Positions 11,745 through 22,636 of a DNA stretch of 64,000 nucleotides are shown here, in pieces; position 1 is the stretch's first letter; every line of letters begins with the position of its first letter. The notes under the pieces are model-generated. The model did no database searches. It worked only from the letters and a program-made list of their open reading frames with translations, and had not been told where the DNA came from. Both the position numbers and the translations under genes were made by a program. The DNA is taken from assembly GCA_020081605.1 (NCBI GenBank), contig JAHREC010000018.1, positions 5,642,001 through 5,706,000 on the forward strand, in the 5' to 3' direction. The stretch is from Albifimbria verrucaria (Eukaryota; Ascomycota; Sordariomycetes; Hypocreales; Stachybotryaceae).

Positions 11745-12455
11745 ATTGCAGATTCTTGTAGAAGTAATAGGAGGTCATGATCCCAACTAGGATACACACG
11801 TCTCAGTTAATATATTGATCAGTAATAAAGGACTGCTCCAAGTTTCACGGCATTGAGAACCGCTCCTCGCAGATTGATGTCCTCAAGTTCAGAGTTCAAG
11901 ATTGGATGTGCTTCCAGTCGTCCATGCATGTTGAGGCCAGAAAATAAGTTATCACACTATTGTTGTAGTGTGTTATTGAGAGATCCATACTTCTTATAAT
12001 TGATAACAGTTTGCCGTTTATGATTCATGTGTATTCTCTCATGAAATGTGCAATTGTCATCACTGTCATGCTAGCGACAAGAACAATGAGACAACTAGGA
12101 GTAGGACTTTGATACGCTGAAGGATCAAATAACCGTTTCTTAATCATTAGAATAATTATCTAAATACCAAGCAGGGATGATATCAAGAGATGAGAGGCCA
12201 GCTGAAGAGCCTACAGCCACATATTGGAGGCTGTAAGATCACGCCTGACCACACGATTGCAACGCCACCAACCTCAGCTGTATCCATCTACTTAAAGCCC
12301 CTCCATCTCCCTCCTTCTCTTAAATGCATTAACTAATATGAGATGTATGGGCCTCCTCACAAATCAGTACAATCGTTTCATCCAATAAGTCATCTACAAT
12401 AATCACAGGTTGACTACCGATAGTATTCAATCAAAAACCTGTCTATTTCCTCACA
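11745..12455. other. AT-rich intergenic with a small hairpin
   Basis: About 710 bases, AT-rich. A perfect 7-bp inverted repeat (cacacta, 6-nt loop, tagtgtg) lies at 11953-11972, about 210 bp after the M20 stop; it may be fortuitous. No gene seen. Confidence 0.45.
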
Positions 12456-14043
12456 ATGAGGTTGATAAACACAGCAACGCTTCAACTTGAAGTGTTCTAC
12501 GGCAGTATACCGGAGTACGCCATATTATCTCACACCTGGGGTGCAAATGAGGTCACACTTCAAGACTATTCACATAATTTCCCGCATCAGAGGAGCGATT
12601 TGATAAAATTCTGGCAACTTGTCGTCAAGCCCGAGCTGATGGAATTCAATACTGCTGGGTCGATACTTGTTGTATCGACAAGACCAGCAGCGCCGAGCTG
12701 ACGGAGGCAATCAACTCCATGTTCAGTTGGTACAAGCTAGCTAAGATCTGCTACGCATATCTCGTCGATTTCGATTTGGATGTAAATCGATCTGAATCTG
12801 TTTCCTCGCGCATCGCAGGTTGCCGCTGGTTCACACGCGGGTGGTGTCTTCAAGAGCTGGTGGCTCCCAGTGAGCTTCGATTTTACGACTGCAACTGGCA
12901 TTTGATTGGAGACAAAAGCTCGTTGAGGACATCTATTTCCAATTTGACCAATATTGGTGAAGACATTTTGGCAGACAGCAACCGCATGTATTCCTGCTCG
13001 GTTGCCCAGCGAATGTCGTGGGCTTCCAAGCGAAAGACGTCTAGGATTGAAGACATTGCGTATTCTTTGCTGGGTATTTTCGATATCAATATGCCCATGC
13101 TCTATGGAGAAGGAGACAAAGCTTTTCTGCGTCTCCAAGAAGAAATTGCTAAAAGGTCTAACGACCTCTCCATCTTTGCCTGGAAAACAGGAGGCGGTAA
13201 GGGTGCCTACGTGGATATGTTAGCTAGATCCCCGGCATCCTTCGAAGGATGTCACACCATCGTGGATCCAAGTAGTTCAGATTTGCCGCTTTCAAACGGT
13301 ACCTTTGCAATCACCAACCGGGGCATACTTTTCTCATCACCAACCTTATATACCTTAAAATCACAAACAACCCAAGAAAGTGCCGACCACGTCCTCGCTC
13401 TCAATTGTTACAGGCAAGACACTGAGGGAACACAATGGAAGTACATGCTTCTTCAGAAGATTGCACCTGGGTTGTTTATTCGGGCACAATCACCAGAGAA
13501 AGGGTGTATTACAAAGTTGCCAAAAAGTCATCTTTGGACGATGGAGAAGGACTTTCATGTTCTGGCAAAAGTCACGCCTAATATACAAACTTCTTTGGAA
13601 AGCTACCACAGGCACAGTTTTGAGGTCCGCACCAATATAACAGACCTTTCTCGCTTCTCGATTCAGAGTTTAGAGCCAAGAGAAGCTTGGGATGCTCCCT
13701 GATCGAGGTTTCTAACTCAAGGTAATCCCTCATTTATGGCATACTTGAAGATCTATCCCAAGATGGAAAACGGCCAACAACTTGACTTTTTGTGGTCGTG
13801 CTTGGTTTTCAAGGCCGAGGTTCGGCTATGGTGCCTTTCGGACACTTCGTGCATCCAGACATCTGGATCAGAAATGAGGCACCAGGTCGAACCACTGCTT
13901 GGTTGGTTTCCAGCGTTGTTAATGGATTATCAGATCCCAAAGACCATCCACAAAGTGAAGGAGTCGAATTGGAACTCCCTATGTACAAATCAAGTCTCTC
14001 AATACAAACGAGGATGTCTAGGGGGTTCCTGTTCACAAGGTAA
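12456..14043 (+). CDS. HET-domain protein 1 (vegetative incompatibility type)
   Basis: About 529 aa, intronless. It starts MRLINTATLQLEVFYGSIPE and carries the HET landmarks YAILSHTWG, YCWVDTCCIDKTSSAELTEA, INSMFSWY, CRWFTRGWCLQELVAP, SRIEDIAYSLLGIFDINMPM and LYGEGDKAFLRLQEE. HET domains trigger cell death on allorecognition in filamentous fungi; the C-terminal part is the usual beta-rich tail of this subgroup. One A is missing in run 12605-12608 and one T in run 13787-13791. In addition the frame meets a TGA at 13700-13702; coding character resumes directly after it in the same frame (TQGNPSFMAYLKIYPKMENG, then VVLGFQGRGSAMVPFGHF), so this stop is either a point nonsense change or a more complex error. 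Without readthrough the protein would lack about 115 residues. Confidence 0.85.
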
Positions 14044-14672
14044 TGATAAATTGGACACTTTACAGAGTTCCTAAGAGGAAATTATGATGAGACGTATAAG
14101 CTATCAGTTACTTCAACAAGTCTTTTGGTCTCATTTAATGAATATATTGGGATCTCATTCGAAGTTTTCAGCAACTTCCTTAAAAGAAATATCACTTGCC
14201 TATAAATGCTCCCTATGCCACTAGCCATGCATGACTATTGACATATCCAAAGATCTTAACATAGCAAACTGATAGAACAAAAGTATTAACATTTTTGTCT
14301 TGTATTTCGTAACCAAGCTCCTTCTTGAGTTAATATTCAACATTACGTTATCCTTCACAGTGTGTTCTCTGTTGATGATGGTACCATATTTAGGGCAAAT
14401 AGCAACCGTAGCATCATCGATAATGCCTTCGGAAATACTGAGAAATATTCGAGCTCTCCTTATCTGCTTGATGATATTTTGAGAAGCAGCGTCACAAATG
14501 GAAAAGACCATGAACGAAATAGACTCCTCTTTTCCATAATCAACTATCTCCCTAATCCTACCATGAAGAAGCAACTCGAACCACTCAAATGACCGTATCC
14601 ATGCTAAAATTCTCAATCTTAACACTGACCATGGCCTACATAAACTATACTTCCAAACTAGAATCTTTCGTC
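14044..14672. other. AT-rich intergenic, convergent genes
   Basis: About 630 bases between the ends of two convergent genes. Long but low-complexity, AT-rich open frames exist on both strands; none has a start context or family resemblance that I can support. Confidence 0.45.
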
Positions 14673-16169
14673 TCAATCATTACTAGGCGTTCTCGAGCCA
14701 CTTTCCTGCAACAGCTCCAACAGCGCGTCTTTAGCATCCTCAGGAAGAGACTCAGCCACTTCCTTTAAGCTCGATTGACATCTAGCCCACAACTTGCGGA
14801 AGTTCTCCGCTTTGCTCTTCGCCTTGTCCTTTTCATCTGCCAGCTTGAGCACTGTCTTCTTTCTCTCTTCTCTCTCTGCGAGAAGCGCTTGCTTCATGTT
14901 AAATGCCTCGCTTCCTTCCTTGAGTTGTTCTTCGTATTTCCTCTTCAAGTCCGTGACACGTTCTGGCCATGTTGGTGTCACCAGCGAGACGATTGTTGGG
15001 CGTTCTTCGATTTTACGTGTCTGTTGAACTCCGGGATGCACTTCCGCCGCTGGAACCACAAACAGAGTCCCCTTTCCGTTTTGCCCCTTGATGCGATAGA
15101 AACGCGAAGTAAGATTGACTGATACGAGGCCGCGAGCATATTCCGCGCCATCATGACCCTCTGACCACATTCTCTCGCCACTAACACCGCTGGCGCGCCA
15201 AAGGTTCTCTCGAGCTTCCATCGCCGCCTCGTTCTTATTGAGTTCTTGGTGGATGTGATTGAACACGTCATCGCCGCTATTTACAAGCAGGAACCGGTCT
15301 TGTGGGTACGCAACCTGACGGCCAAGAGACCGCACATCAGGTCCACCGTTGCTGAGCATCTGCAATGGAACAACCGCCTCACCTGCCAGTGCATCAAGCG
15401 CATTGGCATAGTTGATCTCCAGTTCGTGCATGCGGGCCATCAGATGCTGGTGGTGAAGCAGCCATTGACCGACAAAGGGTGTTACGGGCTCCTTGCAGCT
15501 GCACCTTATCGTGCTCCGCCTCCGTAGGGAGTATGGACAAGAGGCCCCCAGTAGCACTATACTCATGATCAAGAATCTCCAAACATTCATTGGCGTGATG
15601 AAGGAGATTAGCGTGGGTCTGGTATGGCTCTCGCTGAGGCCTTGTCTTGGCTTTTTCGACGAAGGGCCCAAAGTCCATCACCGGTTGTAGCGGACAATGC
15701 AACTCGATGTTACTACTGTTAGCCGCTACAGCCTCATGCCTGACTTGGTTAGCAATTGCGTAGATTGGCGTATTATGATAGTTGTCTTCATTTTTGTATG
15801 GAACATCCAAGTCGTTGAGCCAGTCAAATGCTTCGTTCTTGTGAAAACTGCTCTGCTTGTTATCGACAGCCCCTCGGTTGAAGAGACTGATAGCCTTTTA
15901 ATGAGGTTTGTCAGGGACTGAGCATGTTGCTTCAATGCGAGAAGCGTGGGCGCCTTTCCAGAAGAGAGATACGAGCAGTTGACATGGCGGAGCAACTCGA
16001 TCTCCTCGTGACTCCAGATTCCATGCTCGGGGTCATTCCATTCACACTTCCAAGAAGTGGCGTAGTCATTCGAAGGGACTCGTGCAGCAACTGAGTCGTC
16101 CGCTGTAGGTCTTCTTGTTTCGTCCTCGATGTCGAGGAGCCATTCTACGTCTTGGGCTAGAGGCGTCAT
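14673..16169 (-). CDS. hypothetical fungal protein with C-terminal coiled coil
   Basis: About 499 aa, intronless, ATG at 16169 (MTPLAQDVEWLLDIEDE). The N-terminal region is mixed helical with IWSHEEIELLRHV; the middle contains VGQWLLHHQHLMARMHELE; the C-terminal 120 residues are strongly charged (LKRKYEEQLKEGSEAF, LAEREERKKTVLKLADEKDK) and almost certainly form a coiled coil. No catalytic motif, membrane helix or named domain is seen. One A is missing opposite 15896-15899; near 15487-15500 the frame moves by two, which two short-run deletions (GG and CCC on the minus strand) would explain. Function unknown. Confidence 0.65.
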
Positions 16170-16843
16170 GATAATGCGTCGATTTTGTGTAGTTACGTTT
16201 GCGTATGTTGGGCTGATTAGAGGGTTTACAAAATTTACAATGAAATAAAGCATTTAAATTCCAAGGTTTGGACTTAGAAACCTATTTTACTGTATCCTCA
16301 AGCCCTACAGTACAGTACCGGTACTGTACACTCTAATATCAATATCAACCAGTCTTAAGCTCCTTTGGGACATGAAAGAACTGCTCCAGGAGAGCAGTCG
16401 TCTACTTGGACACATAGTGGCTCGACCATCGGAACTAGTAAGTGCCCTTCCAAAGAACAAAGAATAGCCTTAGCAGGGGACTGGGTTTCCACAATAGGCC
16501 AGTGCCATGGCTTTCACAAGTTAGTGCCATTCAACAGTCCCTGGAGCGAATATCAGAGACGGTCGTCACAGATCAAAGATGCATACAGTATAGATATAGT
16601 AACTATGTAGGCTTGGTTCGCATGATTATACAAACTTGATGAGCTGCATTACTCTATCTATATACACTCATTGCGTATCGAGCTGGCCCACCAAATATTG
16701 ATACTGATCTTCTTCTGCTTAACATCAGTGTTCCAAATCATACTCCACAGTTGTTTTCAATCATGCTAGGGGTTTTGGTCGCCAGAGGGTTGTGGTAAGC
16801 GTAGCCCTCGAAATTAACTGTACAACGTTTCTATGACCTACCT
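16170..16843. other. intergenic, no gene seen
   Basis: About 670 bases between the start of the coiled-coil gene and the end of HET gene 2. Contains a short inverted run of GTACAGTACCGGTACTGTAC type near 16310-16328, but no supportable gene. Confidence 0.45.
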
Positions 16844-18533
16844 TTACACTAGATTTACCCATTGTTTCCTATCATTCTCATTAAATAGAGATCCATCCAT
16901 TGCCCCGTAGACATACGCATGACCAATATAGGTGTATAATCGATCAGAGGGGTTTGTTCCAGTAATTGCCCGTAATATGAATGGCATTTTCCCACCCAGC
17001 AAAAGATAGACTTCATCACCAACTTCCAATTCACAGTCGCTGGCACCAATAAAGCCCTTTTGGTCAGGAAGTGAGTGAATTCATCCCATCGGTATTCGAG
17101 TTCCTCGCTCGGTTGGAGTAGACCTTCCGAGTAAGTACCACCAAGGGGATATTGAATCGGCAGACATCCATGTAGACATTTTGTGACTAATCTGGGCATG
17201 CCATGGACTATGTATTCACACCCCCATCCTGATCACATGTAATAGTGTCCAAGAAGATGCCTAACAGCGGCAGACTTGTATAAGATGCGGTTCCAAGGAC
17301 AGCAGTACTACCTCGAGTCGCATTCGACTCCTCGTAGTAAGATAGAAGAGCTATTTCACGGCCTTCTATGGACTCTAGCTCAGCAAATCCAGTACACCAG
17401 TCTGGTACCCACGACGGCAGGTTTGAACTTCGAGTCGCCTCTCGGGTTCCTAGCAGGGATCTGAGGTCGCCTGACAGCCGTATAAGCTCAATAGATGTTT
17501 TCGCACAGATTTCGGCGCAGGTTAAGGAGTAGTCGATGGTTAGAGAAGAGCAATCTGGGAAGAGCCCTATAAGACCATAGATTTTGTCTCGTTCATTGGA
17601 GGCCAGTCGCTTTCGAAATACATGTAGTGCGAAAACGAATAACCTCCAATCCAATATGGACTCTTTCAATGTACATATTACATTTATCTTTGTTGCCAGC
17701 TCATCAAAATAATCGATAATGTCATGATTGAAAGAAGAGCAGCAAGACTTGTAGTGCTTAAGGAAGTTTCCCATCGCCTTATCCAATGTCTCTAGTGAGC
17801 TCTGTAGGTTGCCGCACTGGAACGTAGCCTTCGGAGGTAGGACGACTTCTTGTACCGTCCAGATCCTCCGCCACCATGGTAGATCCAATAACATCTTCAT
17901 AGGCAATACGTTATTCGGCTCCTCGAGTCCATTTGGCAGAAAAGAAGCAACTTCCTCACTGTTGAGGTGGATGTCCTTTGCTAAACATTCAAGGAAATCA
18001 AATGCCTTAACTGCATAGGTCCGAGGAATGAGGTTACTGGTTACTGTAGTTGCATCTGGAGTCACATCTTGAAGTATCTCGGTGCCTCCTTCAGAACAGT
18101 CTCCTAACCACATTATGCCTTCAGTCGTGGTCTCATATATCCTTCTCATCAAGATGATTTGATGTGCTTTCTCTGCTTCATCTCTTTGGTTGATGCATAT
18201 TTGGTCAGCCCATAAGTTTATATCCTCATCTTGATGGCGGATGGATCGAAGAGCGGCAAAAAGGTTGGTGGTGATGGGCATTCGCTGGCCATTGACCCTG
18301 ATGAGATGAGTAACCAAGGGATCACCCCAAGCATAAGAAAGAGCAATAAACGGTGGGCTATCTTCAAGAAATGTATTAAAAGTGGTGCAAGAAATAGGGT
18401 CTGACCATAGGCCTCGGTGCAAGCATAAAATCCGTATTTGATCGCGATGTTTCCCTAGCTGCTGGAACTGATTCAATGGGCCATCAATCAAAGACGTTAG
18501 CGAGAGTATTTTCTGTGACTGTCGACTCTCCAT
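16844..18533 (-). CDS. HET-domain protein 2
   Basis: About 563 aa, intronless, ATG at 18533. It belongs to the second common HET subgroup: RILCLHRG, PPFIALSYAWGD (residues 61-71), NLFAALRSIR, LWADQICINQRDEAEKAHQI, MRRIYETTTEGIMWLGD, and WWRRIWTVQEVVLPP. Downstream ERDKIYGLIGLFPD and SNLPSWVPDW are the usual post-HET signatures. The C terminus GDEVYLLLGGKMPFILR..YIGHAYVYGAMDGS matches the standard ending of the subgroup. Two frameshifts occur: one G missing opposite the C run 17221-17225, and one T missing opposite the A run 17051-17053; supplying both gives one continuous protein. Role: putative allorecognition or cell-death switch; the partner is not identifiable. Confidence 0.88.
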
Positions 18534-21500
18534 GACCTTTGCCCTTTGACTTAGAGGGGCTTACTGGAGCGTTGACAAAATTTCGGGGATTTCCTGGATA
18601 CGGGTTAGGAAGCAGGATCATCAAGACTATTTGTGCTCAACGGGCTTTGGCCCATGTTTTGCACTGCCCGGAAGAAAACAGCATTTGTTAGTGCTACCGT
18701 ATAACACAGGTGGGTACTGCTCCCAATCACTAACAGTCCTTTAACACGTGTTATGGCTGCACTGCCTCGCTAGCCCACAATCATTACAAACTCATCTCCG
18801 AAGATAAAGAACTACACGTAAAGAGAAACGATGATGGAGAGATTGTACCATGTAGGCGTAAGGTGTTGGGATAAACTAAAGTTCTTGCTTTGTAACTACT
18901 ATTTTGTAGAACTAGACTGACATCTAAACAACTAGCCCCTGTGATTTCTAGTTGCTTCACAATAGATGTAGACCATCACCAGGTCGCCTACCCACTACAA
19001 ATATGGCATGACATCCCGTTTCAAAACTAGAGCTGAGTGCTTAAATAGAGTCAACTAAATGCCGTAGGGCTTAAAACTTATGGCCTTGCCATTTGCCAAT
19101 TCTTGATCAGAGTTTCTTGTTTAGGGTGCCTATAGCGACACATTCTCTACGTGTGTATGTCAGCACATTATTGCAGTATGTCCAGTAAGGTACCAACAAT
19201 ACTGTTGACTACAGGTACGTTAGAAGACAATGGCCAATTCCTCTAAAACATCTTCTCCTAAGCCAGGATTGTATCATTTCCACGAAATCTGATGGAAATA
19301 CACTGTCGGCAGATCATGACCGACTATAGGGTAGGAATCTGAGAAGGGACAACGCTTTGACAATTATGCAGTATCGCGATTTGACATAGCGCCAATATGC
19401 TTCACATTCATGCCGTAAACAGTCATCCCATCTTTCCGGCAGGCCAGATGAGGAAATAAGACATGTCTTCAACAGTTGCCGAGCTCGATTAGTGGTGCAC
19501 CTCTACCGGAAACAAGGCAGGGCTTGCAGTCTCAAGCTTCATTAATGAACATCCGAGACATGGCTTGGCAGTGTTTAGGGGACAGAGCTCCAGTGTGAAA
19601 GCGCGCCAAGCGAGATTGCGGGCATATGTGTGTCGCTGTTTAGACGGAATAGTCCGTTGGGTGAGTAACCGCCCAGGTGCTTGGGGGCCCTAGTGGAGGG
19701 TCGGACATGGATAGTATTCGAAGGAGATGCAGGATCAGGTAGTTTACTTTCACTTACCATGCATGTGCCGGATTCGAATGCTTGGATTGTTTTATGTCTT
19801 GTGTCATTACCAAGGCAAGGCAACAAAGGATCCGAAACTAAGCGGACAAGGAATCGTGGTGGTGATTGCTTGCTCTGTGATACCTAACCTATGCACAGGT
19901 CGAGGACGTAATTGTCGAGCGGAGAATCTTGACCCAGATGACGATGAGATTTAGCTGAAGAGTTGTGCAGCTATCGTCGTCGACAGGCATGCATAGACAC
20001 ATACCTCACCACACGGGATCGCCGCCCGTCTCCATCACCAAGATCTGGGCAGCGCTGCTGTGGGGCGGAGTGTGCACATCTGCGCGCTAAGACATGATCT
20101 CCTTCAGCTGCGGGATGTTAGCTGGCCTGCAATGCTGTCGCGAGGGCCTGGTCACAGTTCACGGTCGAGATTGCTTCTACAGCGGTGGTGGCTTTTGGTG
20201 CAGACAATATGCAGAAAGCCATAGCACAGCATAGCCCAGCCCAGTAAAGCTCACCTGCAAGGCAGGGCATGACACCAAACAGGGGATCTGCCAGCACCGG
20301 TGAACTGGAATGTAGGAGGACAAGAAAGATAGTTTCAGGGTTCACGTTAACAAGGAGCACAGCAACCGAGAGAGAACCAGGGGTTTGGGGGGCGTGGAGA
20401 AGTTAGACAAGCAGATCCGGATGCTTGGTTTCTCTGATATGCTACCGTACGTTCAGGTAGCGCTCTGGTATAAGCCATCGGACGGTACCGAGTCATGATA
20501 AGCAAGGGGATGGGAGCTTTGGTGAGGTCACCCAAAGTCATTTCCTCATTGCAGCTATAGGTGGTTACCCAGAAGGGTTAGCAGCGCAGAGCAGACGAGG
20601 CTAGAGGAGCGCCATTGACACGGGTCCCATTCAGCTCAGGTAGTAGGGAAAGGAGTCATGATGAGACTGGTGGTGGATGGGTGGGTGGGGGTTGAAGCAA
20701 AGCAGAGCAGAGGAGAGCATCTGAGGAGACAGGACAGGACAGGACAGCACACGCGACCTCGTCGCAATCGAACAAAAAGGCCCCGATTGAGACGGAACAA
20801 TTCAGATCTCGGTTGTGCCAGGTGGAATAAGCTATGCGGGTGGTTGGGGTCCAGCGCTGATCAATGATGTCGGTGATGGGCAGTTGGATGCCCGGATTTG
20901 GGTGGTTGAGTGACATCACGAACGCAGGTGATGGATGGTGATGTATGAGGGGGAGAATCTGGCAGTGGTTTTTGGGTGAGATGCCTTGTTTTCGATTGAG
21001 GACGAGGGTGAGATAACAGGTTGGTTTGTCTGCCTGAGGCGTCTAACGTTATCCAGCCCTTTTCCCCACAGGCGTGACGTGGTTACAGCACCAAGCTTCA
21101 CCTTGGGAGCCCGTCCTGCATTTACATACACCATGATGGACGCTGGCGGCGCGCACAACTGATGACAACCGTTGACAGCTGGGAAAGGAATGCCACCAAG
21201 CTCTTCATCTACTCACCGTTGCTCCAAGAAGCCCTTGGTTCCTGAGCGAACAGGGCCGTCACGTAACGGTAACAGCCGAAGCAAATTGGACACAGCTGGA
21301 CATGGGTCCGCTGGACGGGTCTAGTCCCGTCGATAGAGGCAGAGAGGGTAGCAGTGGGTAGCAATGGGTACCACGTTAAACAAGCTCGCCGGGTAGCACG
21401 ACCGGGGGCGTAGGCCTAGATCGGTGGGAAACACGCGCGTACCCTACCTACCGCAACTAGCTTGCTGTAAGGGTGCATGCCTACTACCCTTGTCACGTCC

Positions 21501-22636
21501 GTTTCGGCTGGCACCACGCATTGAACCTGTGCGTGCCAAGGCATCGAGGAGACGGCACACGCGCTGAGGCTCGGTGATGGGCAACACGACAATGGACAAC
21601 TCAATGCCCGGGGCCATGCTGGTGTCGAACATGGAGAGCTGGGTCGTGCATGTTGTTTAGATATACAGAGTGCTGAAACTGCGTCGTCGAGGGACCAGAA
21701 CCACGGCACAGCCACCGCAACCTAGTTTCGTCCCTGGGATGTGGATGGGAATGGGGATGGGAGAGGGAGGATTTGGAAGGAAAAATAGCACAGCGATTAT
21801 TTTTACCCTCCTGTTGTTCACCGTGCTTTAGCTCATGGGTTGGTCGGTACCTGACGGTGTGCAGTAGCGCCGCCTGCTGTCCAAGTACCTCCTGGCTAGC
21901 TCCGTCCAAACTGCGTCATCTTAACTGAAACTGCCAGGTGCTGGACAAGTCAGCCAGCGCCAGTGCACTGCACGTGAAGCAAGGAGAGCTTGCTTTGCTT
22001 CTTTTGTTTTTTCCTTTCTTTACTGTACGAGAATACTGTACATCATGATTAAGAAAGAAAAAGAAAAGAGAAGGAAACATGATAGAATTAATCAAAAGTC
22101 AATTGACTGCTAACCACTTGCGGGCCGTGTTTGAAAATCTTTCCCTCTTCCAAAGCGGCCTCCGCATAAATTAAATGAAAGTGCACAGTAGCAGCAGGCG
22201 CTTTTGGTTGCTAAAGCAGAGTCCAGACCTCTGACACTGTAATTACCGGTGCCCCAGTTGGCCTGATGTCCAGCCCAGCAGGGAACAGAGACTTGGCTTG
22301 CGTCGTGACCGCTTTAGCTCCGGCCAATCCCCACCCTGCCACTCCCTCGCTCTTCTCTTTACATCACACACCCCTGCTCAGATCACAATCTCCTATTAAG
22401 ACCTCCTCGATCTACCTTTTTTCCTCGAGCCCTATTTTCCTGGTCTGTTCTCCAATTCATCGCATCGCACCGCATCGCGTCCGGCTTCACCCTCCCAAGC
22501 CCTGGTGTGTACAAAGGGGCATCATCCACCACCACCGCGGAGCACGAAGCGGGCAAACATACACCTACACCTACACTTACAACAACCAGACACCTAGCAG
22601 CAGTCGCGCTTCGGCCGCGACCCAACCTTTGCCATC
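18534..22636. other. 4.1-kb gene-free region upstream of the CSC1-like gene
   Basis: The longest stretch without a gene. Left part (18534-19600) is AT-rich, the right part (20600-22636) is GC-richer with purine- and pyrimidine-rich tracts and probably holds the promoter and long 5' leader of the CSC1-like gene. Open frames are short, overlapping on both strands and lack motifs. A non-coding RNA or a small gene cannot be excluded. Confidence 0.45.

Noticed and set aside
11953..11972. Hairpin after the M20 gene as a transcription terminator
   Set aside because: Hairpin terminators are a bacterial mechanism; a 7-bp stem in AT-rich fungal DNA is not significant.
12456..13702. Reading HET protein 1 as ending naturally at 13702
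   Set aside because: Coding-like sequence with the usual C-terminal motifs of the subgroup continues in the same frame directly after the stop.
14221..14676. Open frame of about 150 codons on the minus strand
   Set aside because: AT-rich, low coding character, overlaps a competing frame on the other strand, and has no homology that I recognise.
15721..16600. GTACAGTACCGGTACTGTAC-like palindrome near 16310-16328 as a regulatory operator
   Set aside because: Simple alternating sequence in an intergenic gap with no flanking gene logic to support an operator.
18534..22636. Several 60-100 codon frames on both strands in the large gap
   Set aside because: Mutually overlapping, mostly non-ATG starts, no intron logic or motif; treated as non-coding.
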